The translations under genes were made by a program, and so were the position numbers. Positions 10,917-19,551 of a stretch of DNA of 64,000 nt are shown here, one piece after another. How positions within the stretch are numbered: the first letter of the stretch is position 1; each line of letters opens with the position of its first letter. The notes beneath the pieces are model-generated. The model worked only from the letters and a program-made list of their open reading frames with translations, was not told the origin of the DNA and ran no database searches. Source of the stretch: Rhodoglobus vestalii (GTDB lineage Bacteria > Actinomycetota > Actinomycetes > Actinomycetales > Microbacteriaceae); assembly GCF_006788895.1 (NCBI RefSeq), contig NZ_VFRA01000001.1, positions 2,046,001 through 2,110,000 of the forward strand. Reading direction: 5' to 3'.

Positions 10917-11826
10917 CGCCGGCCTCCGAAGAGTAAAAGGTGATGACGGAGGATTCGAGGTCCTGTTCTTCGACTCGGAGGTCGACGACGTGAAATGGCG
11001 CAATTGCCTTCACCAGAGAGTTGATGTGGCCCTCGACGGTGCCGGTGACGTGAACGACCTCACCGTCCACTACGGCAAGGTGGTCAAGTTGCGGCAGAGC
11101 ACCGAGTGCGGTGCGGATGCGGTCGGCCGAGACATCCGTGAATTCAATGACGACGCGGCGCACGGCACTGGCCCGCAGGGTCGCGACGTCGCCGACTTTC
11201 ACGACGCGTCCCCGGCGGAGCACGGCAACCTGATCGGCGGCACTCTGAATCTCGCTGAGTACGTGCGAACTGAGGAACACGGTTTGGCCCCTGTTCTGTG
11301 CTTCGCGAACCATGGAGAGAAATTCTTGCTGCACGAGCGGGTCGAGCCCACTCGTGGGTTCGTCGAGCACGAGCAGTGCTGGTTCGTGCATGAACGCTTG
11401 CACGAGGCCCAGTTTCTGTTTGTTGCCCTTGGATAGTGTGCGCACATGCCGGCTGAGATCGAGGCCCAGTCGTTCGGCTAGCTCATCGATTCGGCCTTCG
11501 GGTACCGAACCGCTGATATCGGCATAATGCTTGAGCAGGGCGCGACCGGTAACACGCCCCTCGAGCATCAGCTCGCCTGGAAGGAAGCCGATTCGTCGGC
11601 GCAGTGCTGCGCCACCGGCTCGCGGGGACTCGCCAAGCACGGTGGCGTCACCCGAGGTGGGTCGGATGATGTCGAGGAGCAGTCGCATCGCTGTGGTTTT
11701 CCCAGCGCCATTGGGGCCGATCACTCCGAACACGCTTCCGGTTTCAACGGCGAGATCCATCCCGTCGAGAGCAGTGTGTCGGCCATACCGCTTGGTAAGT
11801 GCGCGAGTTTCTATGGCGTAGGTCAT
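10906..11826 (-). CDS. ABC transporter ATP-binding protein of the drug exporter type
   Basis: A 306-residue ATPase. Walker A GPNGAGKTT (about residue 38), GFLPGELMLEGRVTG in place of a standard Q-loop Gln (PGE), signature LSKGNKQK, Walker B LLVLDEPTSGLDP and switch SSHVLSEI. LSKGNKQK is the variant common in BcrA/CcmA-like exporters. About 90 C-terminal residues after the NBD form the usual small accessory domain. Start ATG 11826 overlaps the tetR stop (ATGA), so regulator, ATPase and permease form one coupled operon. Confidence 0.9.
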
Positions 11827-12518
11827 GGCGTGGGGCCGTAGCCCTGTCCTTTCGAGGAGCCGCGGTTGCGTGCCGTGTCGGTTGCGTGCCGTGCGGTGTT
11901 GGTTGCTTGGCGGGTCGCGTCGAGCATGCTGCTACCGACGTAAAGCCCCTCGGTATACATCTCGAGCGCAGCGTTGCCCATGCGGCTCAGGCTTTCGAGA
12001 CTGAAGCGCTCACTGCTGAGGGTGCGCGCGATGTGCCCCTGCAGGATGAGGGTGGCGAGACTCTGGGTGACGAGTAGCAGTGCTCGAGCGTGAGCATCGC
12101 TGCTGGGCCGCATCTGCTGACCGGCCACACCCTCGTCGAGGATGTTGGCCGTCATGGTGAGCATGCGATCAAATAGTTCGGCACCGGCGTCTGAGTCGTC
12201 GGTGAATAGCCGGCTCAGATAGTTGAGCCACGGCTGATACCTATCGAGATCTGAATACCACTCGGTGAGAACCGCGGTCATGTCACTGGAGTCCATGCCC
12301 GTTTTGATGTGGGTAATTTCGCTGATGATGAATTCATCGCAGGCGGTCTTGAGGCCTCGCATAGTGCCGAAGTGGTGGATCACGAGGCCGGCACTCACGC
12401 CAGCTTCAGCGGCCACGGCGCGTGCGCTCGTCGCGGCGAACCCGCCCTCCCCGATGAGCCGGATCGCAGCGTCGCGGATGCGGGCCCGCGGCGTGGAATC
12501 ATCCCTAGTTGAACGCAT
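11823..12518 (-). CDS. TetR-family transcriptional regulator of the adjacent ABC exporter
   Basis: A 231-residue repressor-like protein. The N-terminal helix-turn-helix reads RIRDAAIRLIGEGGF then SARAVAAEAGVSAGLVIHHF, a canonical TetR DNA-binding domain. The helical remainder is the ligand-binding and dimerisation part. The C-terminal 35 residues are a polar, low-complexity tail (NTARHATDTARN) beyond the usual fold. I chose ATG 12518, which sits inside an inverted repeat and just after a good promoter; longer frames upstream would start before that promoter. As first gene of the exporter operon it most likely represses its own transcription. Confidence 0.9.
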   Translation of the reverse strand: MRSTRDDSTPRARIRDAAIRLIGEGGFAATSARAVAAEAGVSAGLVIHHFGTMRGLKTACDEFIISEITHIKTGMDSSDMTAVLTEWYSDLDRYQPWLNYLSRLFTDDSDAGAELFDRMLTMTANILDEGVAGQQMRPSSDAHARALLLVTQSLATLILQGHIARTLSSERFSLESLSRMGNAALEMYTEGLYVGSSMLDATRQATNTARHATDTARNRGSSKGQGYGPTP

Positions 12519-12544
12519 GTTCAATATTCTAAACGTTTGTTTAG
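12509..12544. promoter_or_regulatory. Two inverted repeats, probable TetR operators
   Basis: TTGAACgcatGTTCAA (12509-12524) covers the tetR start codon, and CTAAACgtttGTTTAG (12529-12544) covers the -10 and part of the spacer. Each has 6-bp perfect arms and a 4-bp spacer, the half-sites are similar (YTRAAC), and the centres are exactly 20 bp apart, two helical turns. This is the arrangement expected for two dimers on one face of DNA. Confidence 0.65.
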
Positions 12545-12554
12545 TGGCGGTCAA
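12526..12554 (-). promoter_or_regulatory. tetR-exporter operon promoter
   Basis: On the minus strand TTGACC (12554-12549) and TAGAAT (12531-12526) are separated by exactly 17 bp. The expected transcription start falls at or within a base or two of the ATG at 12518, implying a leaderless or near-leaderless mRNA, common in actinobacteria. Confidence 0.65.
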
Positions 12555-12591
12555 CGGTCGCACCAAATGCCCAGCCGGGTAGGCTGGAGCA

Positions 12592-13713
12592 GTGAATGAT
12601 TTCGAGATTGGCCGAGCCAAGCGCGCTCGCCGCGTCTATTCCTTTGACGACATTGCTATTGTGCCGTCGCGCCGTACACGCGATCCCCGCGACGTGTCTG
12701 TGAGCTGGACAATTGACGCGTTCACCTTCGACATCCCCGTGATTGCCGCTCCCATGGATTCTGTAGTGTCGCCCGCGACCGCAATCGCCATGGGAAAGCT
12801 CGGCGGCCTCGGTGTGCTTGACCTTGAAGGTCTCTGGACCCGCTACGAAAACCCTGAGCCCGTGCTCGAAGAAATCCGTCGACTGCCAGACGATCAGGCA
12901 ACGGCACGCATGCAGCAGCTGTACTCCGAACCGATCAAGCCCGAGCTCGTCACTCAGCGCCTCGCCGAGATTCGCGAAGCCGGAGTTCCCGTCGCCGGGG
13001 CACTGAGCCCTCAGCGCACCAAAGAACTTCATCAAACGGTTCTGGATGCCGGAGTCGACCTTTTCGTCATCCGGGGCACCACTGTCAGCGCAGAGCACGT
13101 TTCCAAAACCAGCGAACCCCTCAACCTCAAAGAATTCATTTACGAACTTGATGTGCCCGTGATTGTCGGAGGAGCCGCAACCTACACTGCCGCTCTTCAT
13201 CTGATGCGCACCGGTGCCGCGGGCGTACTCGTGGGCTTTGGTGGGGGAGCTTCAAGCACCACCCGCTCGACCCTCGGAATCTACGCCCCGATGGCGACCG
13301 CCATCGCCGACGTTGCCGGCGCGCGCCGCGATTACATGGACGAATCGGGTGGCCGCTACGTTCACGTCATCGCTGACGGTGGGTTGGGAACCAGCGGCGA
13401 CATTGTGAAAGCAATCGCCGTTGGTGCAGATGCCATCATGCTCGGCGGAACCCTCGCCCGGGCAAACGAAGCCCCCGGAGGCGGCTGGCACTGGGGTCAA
13501 GAAGCCCACCACCACGAGTTGCCTCGCGGCAACCGGGTGGAGGTCGGTCAGCTTGCACCACTCGCCGAAATTCTGAACGGCCCATCGACCCATGCGAACG
13601 GGCAATCAAACCTCATCGGGGCCCTTCGTCGATCGATGGCGACAACCGGTTACTCCGATCTGAAAGAATTTCAGCGGGTCAACGTGGTCGTTGCTCCCCA
13701 CAACTCGCTCTAA
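12592..13713 (+). CDS. guaB3: GuaB3 family IMP dehydrogenase-related protein
   Basis: A 373-residue TIM-barrel protein without the CBS pair. It opens IGRAKRARRVYSFDDIAIVPSRRTR, diagnostic of the actinobacterial GuaB3 family. The loop that in IMP dehydrogenase reads GPGSICTTR is here GGGASSTTR, so the catalytic Cys is replaced by Ser; HVIADGGLGTSGDIVKAIA and LGGTLARANEAPGGGW follow. IMP dehydrogenase activity is therefore doubtful. Some GuaB3 proteins have been reported to act as GMP reductases, but I cannot extend that here. GTG 12592 is the start, preceded by GGAG (12586-12589). Genomically it lies between guaB and guaA, on the same strand. Confidence 0.9.
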   Translation: MNDFEIGRAKRARRVYSFDDIAIVPSRRTRDPRDVSVSWTIDAFTFDIPVIAAPMDSVVSPATAIAMGKLGGLGVLDLEGLWTRYENPEPVLEEIRRLPDDQATARMQQLYSEPIKPELVTQRLAEIREAGVPVAGALSPQRTKELHQTVLDAGVDLFVIRGTTVSAEHVSKTSEPLNLKEFIYELDVPVIVGGAATYTAALHLMRTGAAGVLVGFGGGASSTTRSTLGIYAPMATAIADVAGARRDYMDESGGRYVHVIADGGLGTSGDIVKAIAVGADAIMLGGTLARANEAPGGGWHWGQEAHHHELPRGNRVEVGQLAPLAEILNGPSTHANGQSNLIGALRRSMATTGYSDLKEFQRVNVVVAPHNSL

Positions 13714-14107
13714 GCCTCAGGCACCGCAGCTCACAGGTGCAGATCAGTCGCGCTGAGGCCCGTTCGGTTCCTCTATCCGGTGACAAAGCCGATCGTCGAA
13801 CACTTATATATCAGTGTGGGAATGTTGCCCTATGGCCTGCTGAGTTACACGGGCGGTCGTCTGCACGGTTTTCCGCACCATCTCGTCACCTCATGCGCTC
13901 GCAGATGTTGCGGGTGGCACCCAGTGTGCGGGCAGGTGCCCTTCGTGATTGCTCACCTACTACGCTGCGCGGGTCGATAATGTTCTGGTTCGCCGCACTC
14001 GTATGTCGATTGAGGCATGGAATCGGGGCGAAGATTAAGAGCCAGCTGCAGCCGGATGATGCGTCTGCTGATCGTGTGCGGCCCGCGACACCAGATATTG
14101 TTATTGA
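13714..14107. other. 394-bp gap without a supportable gene
   Basis: After guaB3, GCCTCAG (13714-13720) can pair with CTGAGGC about 30 bases later around an inner GCACC/GGTGC, a weak hairpin with no T-run. The remaining sequence has an open frame on each strand but neither shows family resemblance nor a convincing ribosome site. No tRNA-like cloverleaf was seen. It probably carries the promoter for the SURF1-DUF3817-guaA unit. Confidence 0.5.
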
Positions 14108-14926
14108 GTGAGTAAGACGGATTCTTCGCCAGCGGCCCCGGACGCACCAGCGGCCCCCGGCGCGCCGGCAACAATGTGGCAGATTGCGCATCGACCACGC
14201 TGGATCGCGGCTCTCATCCTGGCGCTCGTTATCGCCGGCAGTTTCGCGGCTCTCGGCCAGTGGCAGTTGAGCCGCAGCCTCGAGGGTGGCGAGATCACCG
14301 AGCAGCAGAGTGAGACGGTCGTGCCGCTCGAGTCGGTCGCGACCCCGCAAGAGCCGCTTGCCTCGGTCACGACAGGTCAGACAGTTGCTCTCACCGCCGA
14401 ATTTGTGCCCGGTGATTATGTTGTCCTCGCCGAGCGTCGCAACACTGCCGGTTTGGGCTACTGGGTTGTCGGCCATGGGCGTGAGCCCAGTGGGGCCAGC
14501 ATCGCGATCGCGTTGGGGTGGGCAGAATCACGGGATGCTGCGGCATCCGCTATCGCTCAACTTGAAGCTTCGCCGCCGTCGTCGACCATCACGGGTCGTT
14601 TGTTGCCGACCGAGTCCCCCCAGCAGTCCGATTTTGAGGCCGGAACGCGAAGCGCTCTTGCCGTATCGGAGCTGGTGAACCTGTGGCCAAACGTCGACGC
14701 GGGAATCTACGGCGGCTACGTTGTCAGTTTTGACACACCGGCGGGCCTTGAGGCGATCGATTCCCCACCGCCGTCAACAGAAGTTTCCCTCAATCTGCTC
14801 AACGTTTTCTATGCTGTCGAGTGGATAGTGTTCGCTGGCTTCGCCGTCTTCCTCTGGTACCGGTTGGTGCGCGATGTGTGGGAGGCAGAGCGCGAAGAGC
14901 AGCAGCCTGACGCGGCCGTAGACTAG
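14108..14926 (+). CDS. SURF1 family cytochrome oxidase assembly protein
   Basis: A 272-residue membrane protein. After an Ala/Pro-rich cytoplasmic leader, helix 1 (IAALILALVIAGSFAALG) runs into GQWQLSR, the SURF1 signature. A long extracytoplasmic domain follows with the typical YWVVG and ITGRLLP strands, and the C-terminal helix is VEWIVFAGFAVFLWYRLVRD. SURF1 proteins assist haem insertion into cytochrome c oxidase. GTG 14108 is the start; no strong ribosome site is seen. Four bases separate it from the DUF3817 gene, in a unit with guaA. Confidence 0.85.
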   Translation: MSKTDSSPAAPDAPAAPGAPATMWQIAHRPRWIAALILALVIAGSFAALGQWQLSRSLEGGEITEQQSETVVPLESVATPQEPLASVTTGQTVALTAEFVPGDYVVLAERRNTAGLGYWVVGHGREPSGASIAIALGWAESRDAAASAIAQLEASPPSSTITGRLLPTESPQQSDFEAGTRSALAVSELVNLWPNVDAGIYGGYVVSFDTPAGLEAIDSPPPSTEVSLNLLNVFYAVEWIVFAGFAVFLWYRLVRDVWEAEREEQQPDAAVD

Positions 14927-14930
14927 AGGT

Positions 14931-15389
14931 ATGGCTCTCGGTCCCCGGCTTTCTGATTTCCCGCGCATCCGGCGTACTGTCACGTTTTATAAGGTGTCGT
15001 CGGTCATCACCGGCAGCTTTCTGCTCGTACTGTGCCTCATGATGTTCTTCCGGTATGGGCTGGGCGGTGACATTGAGCTGAATGGCCCGGACGGCTTCCT
15101 CGGGCTGCAGAACAAAGACCTAATAACCGGCATCAACGTGTCGACGATCATCCTCATCGTGCACGGTTGGCTCTATGTTTTCTATGTGGCCGCTGACTTT
15201 GTGCTGTGGCGTCTGACGCGTTTCTCATTTTTGCGTTTTTTGTACATCGCCCTCGGTGGCATCATTCCGCTGCTCTCGTTCTTCTTGGAGCGTCAGGTTC
15301 CTCGTTTCGTTGAGGCAAAACTTGCCCGCATCGAATCCGCTGCAGCCGCTGCTGCGGCGGGCGCCGACTCCGAAAAGGCTTCCGCATGA
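14931..15389 (+). CDS. DUF3817 family membrane protein
   Basis: A 152-residue protein with three hydrophobic segments (residues about 18-40, 66-88, 97-118). [16 protein letters not shown] near the N-terminus and [16 protein letters not shown] in the middle are the hallmark of DUF3817, a small actinobacterial membrane family of unknown function usually encoded next to guaA or SURF1. The tail is an Ala-rich, probably cytoplasmic helix. Its stop overlaps the guaA start (ATGA at 15386-15389), implying coupled translation. Confidence 0.85.
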   Translation: MALGPRLSDFPRIRRTVTFYKVSSVITGSFLLVLCLMMFFRYGLGGDIELNGPDGFLGLQNKDLITGINVSTIILIVHGWLYVFYVAADFVLWRLTRFSFLRFLYIALGGIIPLLSFFLERQVPRFVEAKLARIESAAAAAAAGADSEKASA

Positions 15390-16987
15390 CCGGTCCGTTA
15401 GACACGACCGCGTCGGCAGCTACGAGCGCGCGTCCGGTCCTCGTTGTCGACTTTGGCGCCCAGTATGCTCAGCTCATCGCCCGTCGCGTGCGTGAAGCAA
15501 ACGTGTACAGCGAAATTGTTCCGCACACGATCTCGGCCGCAGATGTCGCCGCCAAGAATCCGGCCGGAATCGTGCTGAGCGGCGGGCCTTCCAGTGTGTA
15601 TGAGGAGGGTTCGCCCGATCTCGACCCCGGAATTCTCCAGTTGGGTGTTCCGGTTTTGGGCATTTGCTACGGCTTTCAGGTGATGGCCCGTCAGCTTGGC
15701 GGCACCGTTTCTCAGACGGGCCTGCGCGAGTACGGGGCGACGAATATGACCGTGCAGGGTGATGGCGGTTCGCTGCTGGGCGAACAGCCGAGCACGCAGA
15801 CGGTGTGGATGAGTCACGGCGATGCCGTGACCGAAGCCCCCGAAGGTTTTGACGTACTGGCGAGCAGCGAAGCAACTCCGGTTGCCGCGTTTGCGAGCGT
15901 TCACCGTGGGCTCTATGGAGTGCAGTGGCACCCCGAAGTGAAGCACTCCGAGTTTGGACAGCGCGTGCTGGAAAACTTTCTTCACGATGCTGCGGGCATC
16001 CCCGCCGACTGGAATAGCGGCAATGTGATCGTTGAGCAGGTCGCGCGCATCCGCGAGCAGGTCGGTTCGGCGCGCGTGATCTGTGGCCTTTCCGGAGGGG
16101 TCGATTCGGCCGTTGCGGCCGCAATCGTGCACGAGGCTATTGGCGACCAGCTCGTCTGCATCTTTGTTGACCACGGACTGCTGCGGCAGGATGAGCGCCG
16201 CCAGGTTGAAGAAGACTATGTCGCTTCCACTGGGGTGCGCCTGGTCACCGTCGATGCGGTCGACCAGTTCATGGATGCTCTCGCTGGAGTCACTGACCCC
16301 GAAACGAAGCGCAAGATCATCGGCCGCGAGTTCATTCGCAGTTTCGAGAATGCGGCAGAAGCTCTCGTGCGTGAAGCTGCGGGCGACGGCGAGAAGGTCA
16401 AGTTTTTGGTGCAGGGCACCCTGTACCCGGATGTTGTGGAGAGTGGCGGAGGAACCGGCACCGCCAACATCAAGAGTCACCACAACGTTGGCGGGCTCCC
16501 CGAAGACCTCCAGTTCGACCTCGTCGAGCCACTGCGCACCCTCTTCAAAGATGAGGTGCGGGCGATTGGTCGCGAGCTGGGATTGCCCGAAGTCATTGTT
16601 GGCCGCCAGCCGTTCCCGGGGCCCGGCCTCGGCATCCGCATCATTGGTGAAGTCACCCACGATCGCCTCGAACTGCTGCGCAAAGCGGATGCGATTGCTC
16701 GCGCCGAACTCACCGCAGCAGGTCTCGATGACACCATCTGGCAGTGCCCAGTGGTGCTCCTCGCCGATGTGCGTTCGGTAGGAGTGCAGGGCGATGGTCG
16801 CACCTATGGCCACCCGATCGTGTTGCGGCCGGTGTCATCCGAGGATGCCATGACCGCCGACTGGACGCGTCTGCCCTATGACGTGCTCGCCAAGATTTCG
16901 AACCGCATCACCAATGAGGTGGATGGCGTGAACCGCGTTGTTCTTGACGTCACGTCGAAGCCACCGGGAACCATTGAGTGGGAATAG
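15386..16987 (+). CDS. guaA: GMP synthase (glutamine-hydrolysing)
   Basis: A 533-residue cytosolic enzyme converting XMP to GMP with glutamine and ATP. The class I amidotransferase domain (about 18-205) has Cys 94 in GICYGFQ and [11 protein letters not shown]. The ATP pyrophosphatase domain begins near 215 with P-loop [11 protein letters not shown], and the dimerisation domain ends [17 protein letters not shown] is the family signature. The start ATG 15386 lies inside the end of the DUF3817 gene. A terminator follows. With guaB this supplies the complete IMP-to-GMP branch. Confidence 0.97.
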   Translation: MTGPLDTTASAATSARPVLVVDFGAQYAQLIARRVREANVYSEIVPHTISAADVAAKNPAGIVLSGGPSSVYEEGSPDLDPGILQLGVPVLGICYGFQVMARQLGGTVSQTGLREYGATNMTVQGDGGSLLGEQPSTQTVWMSHGDAVTEAPEGFDVLASSEATPVAAFASVHRGLYGVQWHPEVKHSEFGQRVLENFLHDAAGIPADWNSGNVIVEQVARIREQVGSARVICGLSGGVDSAVAAAIVHEAIGDQLVCIFVDHGLLRQDERRQVEEDYVASTGVRLVTVDAVDQFMDALAGVTDPETKRKIIGREFIRSFENAAEALVREAAGDGEKVKFLVQGTLYPDVVESGGGTGTANIKSHHNVGGLPEDLQFDLVEPLRTLFKDEVRAIGRELGLPEVIVGRQPFPGPGLGIRIIGEVTHDRLELLRKADAIARAELTAAGLDDTIWQCPVVLLADVRSVGVQGDGRTYGHPIVLRPVSSEDAMTADWTRLPYDVLAKISNRITNEVDGVNRVVLDVTSKPPGTIEWE

Positions 16988-17020
16988 AGCCTCGGCTACC
17001 GCCGCGCTATCCCGCTAACA

Positions 17021-17067
17021 AGAAAGCCCCTGCCATCCGGCTATTGCCGGCATGACGGGGGCTTTCT
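17021..17067. terminator. Bidirectional terminator between guaA and the Bax inhibitor-like gene
   Basis: AGAAAGCCCC (17021-17030) pairs with GGGGCTTTCT (17058-17067), with an inner GCCGG-type helix (CCGG at 17037-17040 and 17047-17050) in the loop. Both arms carry short A or T stretches, so it can serve both converging genes. Confidence 0.82.
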
Positions 17068-17088
17068 GCGTTTATCGAACGGGGCTAG

Positions 17089-17898
17089 CTAGTCGCGCAG
17101 GATGGCGAAGAAGCGCAACAGTTCGAGGTAGAGCCAGATGACGGTCACCATGATGCCGAAGGTACCCTTCCACCCGAAGGCGCGGGGTGCGCCGTTGGCG
17201 GCACCTCTCTGGATGAAGTCGAAGTCGAGCACGAGCGAGTACGCGGCCATGATGACCACCAGCACGCCGAGCACGGCGCCGAATGGGATGCCGAGGATTG
17301 GAATCTCTGCGCTGCGGAGTCCGAAGGCGGCATCGCTACCACCGAAGACCATCATTCCCACGTTAACGAGCGAGAACACAACGTAGCCGACCATCGCAAT
17401 CAGGAAAACCTTGGTGGCTTTCTTGGAGGCCCGGATCTTGCCGCTGGCAAAGAGCGCGAGCGTGACACCGACAACGACGATGGTCGCAATGACGGCCTGC
17501 GTGACAACGCCACCGTAGGCATTTTCGAAGAAGCGCGAGATGCCACCAACAAAGACACCCTCAACGGCGGCGTACGCCAAAACGAGTGCACCAGATGGCT
17601 GCTTCTTGAAGATGTTGACGAGCGCGAGAACGAAACCGATGATTCCGGCGCCGATCCACAGCAACGGCATTGATGGGGCGAGTACCCAGCTGATGCCAGC
17701 GCCGACGAGGAGGAGCGCGAACGCGCCTACGGTCTTAGCGATTGTGTCTTCCACGGTCATGACGTCGCCGGTGGCTGGTCCTGACTCACGGTTGTACATG
17801 TCGTTGAGCTGCTGGTTGGAGACCTGGTTCGCTACAGCGGTTCCGCCGCGCGAGCTGAATGCAGCATCGCGGGAGAAAGCGGGGTTATTGAGTGCCAT
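17089..17898 (-). CDS. Bax inhibitor-1/YccA family membrane protein
   Basis: A 269-residue protein with a polar N-terminus of about 50 residues and seven hydrophobic helices. The family signature appears in the fourth to sixth helices (YAAVEGVFVGGISRFFE and SLVLDFDFIQRGAANGAP), including the Asp pair (DFD) of the proposed pH-sensing calcium site, and the end LYLELLRFFAILRD is typical of actinobacterial members. Proteins of this family have been linked to Ca2+ leak and membrane stress. ATG 17898 is the start. Monocistronic as far as can be seen, converging on guaA. Confidence 0.9.
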   Translation of the reverse strand: MALNNPAFSRDAAFSSRGGTAVANQVSNQQLNDMYNRESGPATGDVMTVEDTIAKTVGAFALLLVGAGISWVLAPSMPLLWIGAGIIGFVLALVNIFKKQPSGALVLAYAAVEGVFVGGISRFFENAYGGVVTQAVIATIVVVGVTLALFASGKIRASKKATKVFLIAMVGYVVFSLVNVGMMVFGGSDAAFGLRSAEIPILGIPFGAVLGVLVVIMAAYSLVLDFDFIQRGAANGAPRAFGWKGTFGIMVTVIWLYLELLRFFAILRD

Positions 17899-17946
17899 GA
17901 TTCCTCTGTTTAGTGTGGCGCCACACGTTAGTGACGCGACATAAAA

Positions 17947-18492
17947 CTATCCGATTTTGCTGAGAAATTCCGGCTTTTTGTGTCGTATTGCTGTGCTCTG
18001 AGCGATCACGCGGGCAAGCCAGGCCGCTGCCACAAGCACGACCGCTGAAATGGCGAGCGCTTCGGGCATCGAAGAGTACTCCTGAAAGAACCGGGGAAGG
18101 ATGACGCCGTTGGCGAGGGGGAGGGCGAGCGCCAGATATGACACGAGTGGTCGGTGTCGCACCAGCAGCCAACACAACAGCGGAATAGTGAGTGTCCACA
18201 TCGATAGGGGTCCGGTGAGCATGAGCCAGATCTGGCTGATTGCGGGGAGCACGACGACCATCCGTCGCCACCCCCGGGCGGGCATGATTGACCACCCAAT
18301 CACCGTCGTCATCGTGCCGATAAGCAAAATGATGAGGGTGTAGTTATTGGCACCCTGGAGGTGGATCCCACCGGCGACGATGAGTACGAGTCCGACGAAA
18401 TAGCGGTCGCTGTACCGACCCCACTTCAGTGGCAGACGTCGAGTCGGTTCGAGGTGCCGGGTCGGTTCGGGTAACGACGCACATTCGGGCAT
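17947..18492 (-). CDS. Uncharacterised membrane protein
   Basis: A 181-residue protein with about five hydrophobic segments (residues about 30-50, 52-70, 78-98, 104-135, 142-165) after a basic, Pro-rich N-terminus. GGIHLQGANNYTLIILLIGTM is the most distinctive stretch. I do not recognise a domain. It reads toward the Bax inhibitor-like gene 48 bp away and diverges from GDPD across 45 bp. ATG 18492 is the first start; a start further in would still give all helices. Coding-type codon bias supports a real gene. Confidence 0.65.
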   Translation of the reverse strand: MPECASLPEPTRHLEPTRRLPLKWGRYSDRYFVGLVLIVAGGIHLQGANNYTLIILLIGTMTTVIGWSIMPARGWRRMVVVLPAISQIWLMLTGPLSMWTLTIPLLCWLLVRHRPLVSYLALALPLANGVILPRFFQEYSSMPEALAISAVVLVAAAWLARVIAQSTAIRHKKPEFLSKIG

Positions 18493-18537
18493 CCCTAAAG
18501 ATTAGCTGCCGCAGCACTTCGGCTTAGTCTTGACTGG

Positions 18538-19539
18538 ATGAGCATCACCACCAGCCCCCTTGTGATCGGGCACCGCGGAGCGAGCGGCTACCGCCCTGAG
18601 CACACCCGCGCCGCCTACGAGTTGGCATTCACCCTGGGGGCGGATGCGGTGGAACCCGACATTGTGGCGACCCGTGACGGGGTGCTGGTGCTTCGCCACG
18701 AGAACGAGATTTCGGGCACGACGAACGTCGCCGACCATCCCGAATTCGCGGATCGCCATACCTCGAAGATCATCGATGGCACGGTGCTGACGGGCTGGTT
18801 TACCGAAGACTTCACGTGGGCTGAGCTGTCGACCCTGCGCGCCCGCGAACGGCTGCCCGGATTGCGAACGAGCAACGTGGCGTTCAACGATCGCGAACCA
18901 ATTCTGCGACTGAGCGAACTGTGGGAAATCGTGGATCAGCATTCTGCGACGCAGCGACGCCCCCTGCAGGTTGTGGCCGAGATCAAACATGCGAGTTACT
19001 TTGAGTCGATCGGCTTGCCGCTGGACGAGCTGTTTGCCCGAGAGGTGAGCGGCTGGGCGACAGCCGACAACCTCATCATCGAAGCGTTTGAGCAGAGTGT
19101 CTTGCACCGCATCCGGGATCGCGGCGTTCCGGGCAAACTGCTGTTTTTGCTGGAAGCCAGCGGGGCGCCTGCCGATCTTGTTGCGCGCTTTGGGGCTTAC
19201 GCGCGCAACTATGCCGAGCACCTCACCCCCGAGGGTCTTGCGCAACTGGCGGGTGAGGTCGACGGAATCAGCGTCGACAAGAGAATGCTCATGGTGAAAG
19301 ATCTTGCCGGCAATCTCACCGGAACCAATGACCTCGTGGCGCGAGTACACGCGGCCGGGTTGCTCGCGTTTTGTTGGACGCTGCGAGCAGAAAACCGCTT
19401 CTTGCCGAAGAACCTGCGCCGCAGTAAACAGCCTGAACAGTTTGGCGATTGGTTGGCAGAGTTTCGCATGATCATGGATTCTGGGCTCGACGGAGTTTTC
19501 ACCGACCAACCCGACCTCGCCGTCACCGCTCGCGGGTAG
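18538..19539 (+). CDS. Glycerophosphodiester phosphodiesterase
   Basis: A 333-residue GDPD-family TIM barrel. The catalytic motif HRGASGYRPEHT near residue 12 supplies the HRG and PENT-like residues, followed by AVEPDIVATRDGVLVLRHE with the metal-binding Glu and Asp and the second His. VVAEIKH provides a further acidic ligand. It hydrolyses glycerophosphodiesters to sn-glycerol 3-phosphate and an alcohol. No signal peptide, so cytosolic. It is 12 bases before pcrA and divergent from an uncharacterised membrane protein. Confidence 0.9.
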   Translation: MSITTSPLVIGHRGASGYRPEHTRAAYELAFTLGADAVEPDIVATRDGVLVLRHENEISGTTNVADHPEFADRHTSKIIDGTVLTGWFTEDFTWAELSTLRARERLPGLRTSNVAFNDREPILRLSELWEIVDQHSATQRRPLQVVAEIKHASYFESIGLPLDELFAREVSGWATADNLIIEAFEQSVLHRIRDRGVPGKLLFLLEASGAPADLVARFGAYARNYAEHLTPEGLAQLAGEVDGISVDKRMLMVKDLAGNLTGTNDLVARVHAAGLLAFCWTLRAENRFLPKNLRRSKQPEQFGDWLAEFRMIMDSGLDGVFTDQPDLAVTARG

Positions 19540-19551
19540 AGTCGAGGGGCG

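Noticed and set aside
13737-14111. 124-codon open frame in the gap before the SURF1 gene
   Set aside because: No ribosome site, no recognisable domain, Arg- and Ser-rich shadow-like composition, and it runs into the SURF1 start.
15398-16813. 471-codon minus-strand frame inside guaA
   Set aside because: A typical high-GC antisense shadow of a highly biased gene; guaA motifs in the other strand are complete.
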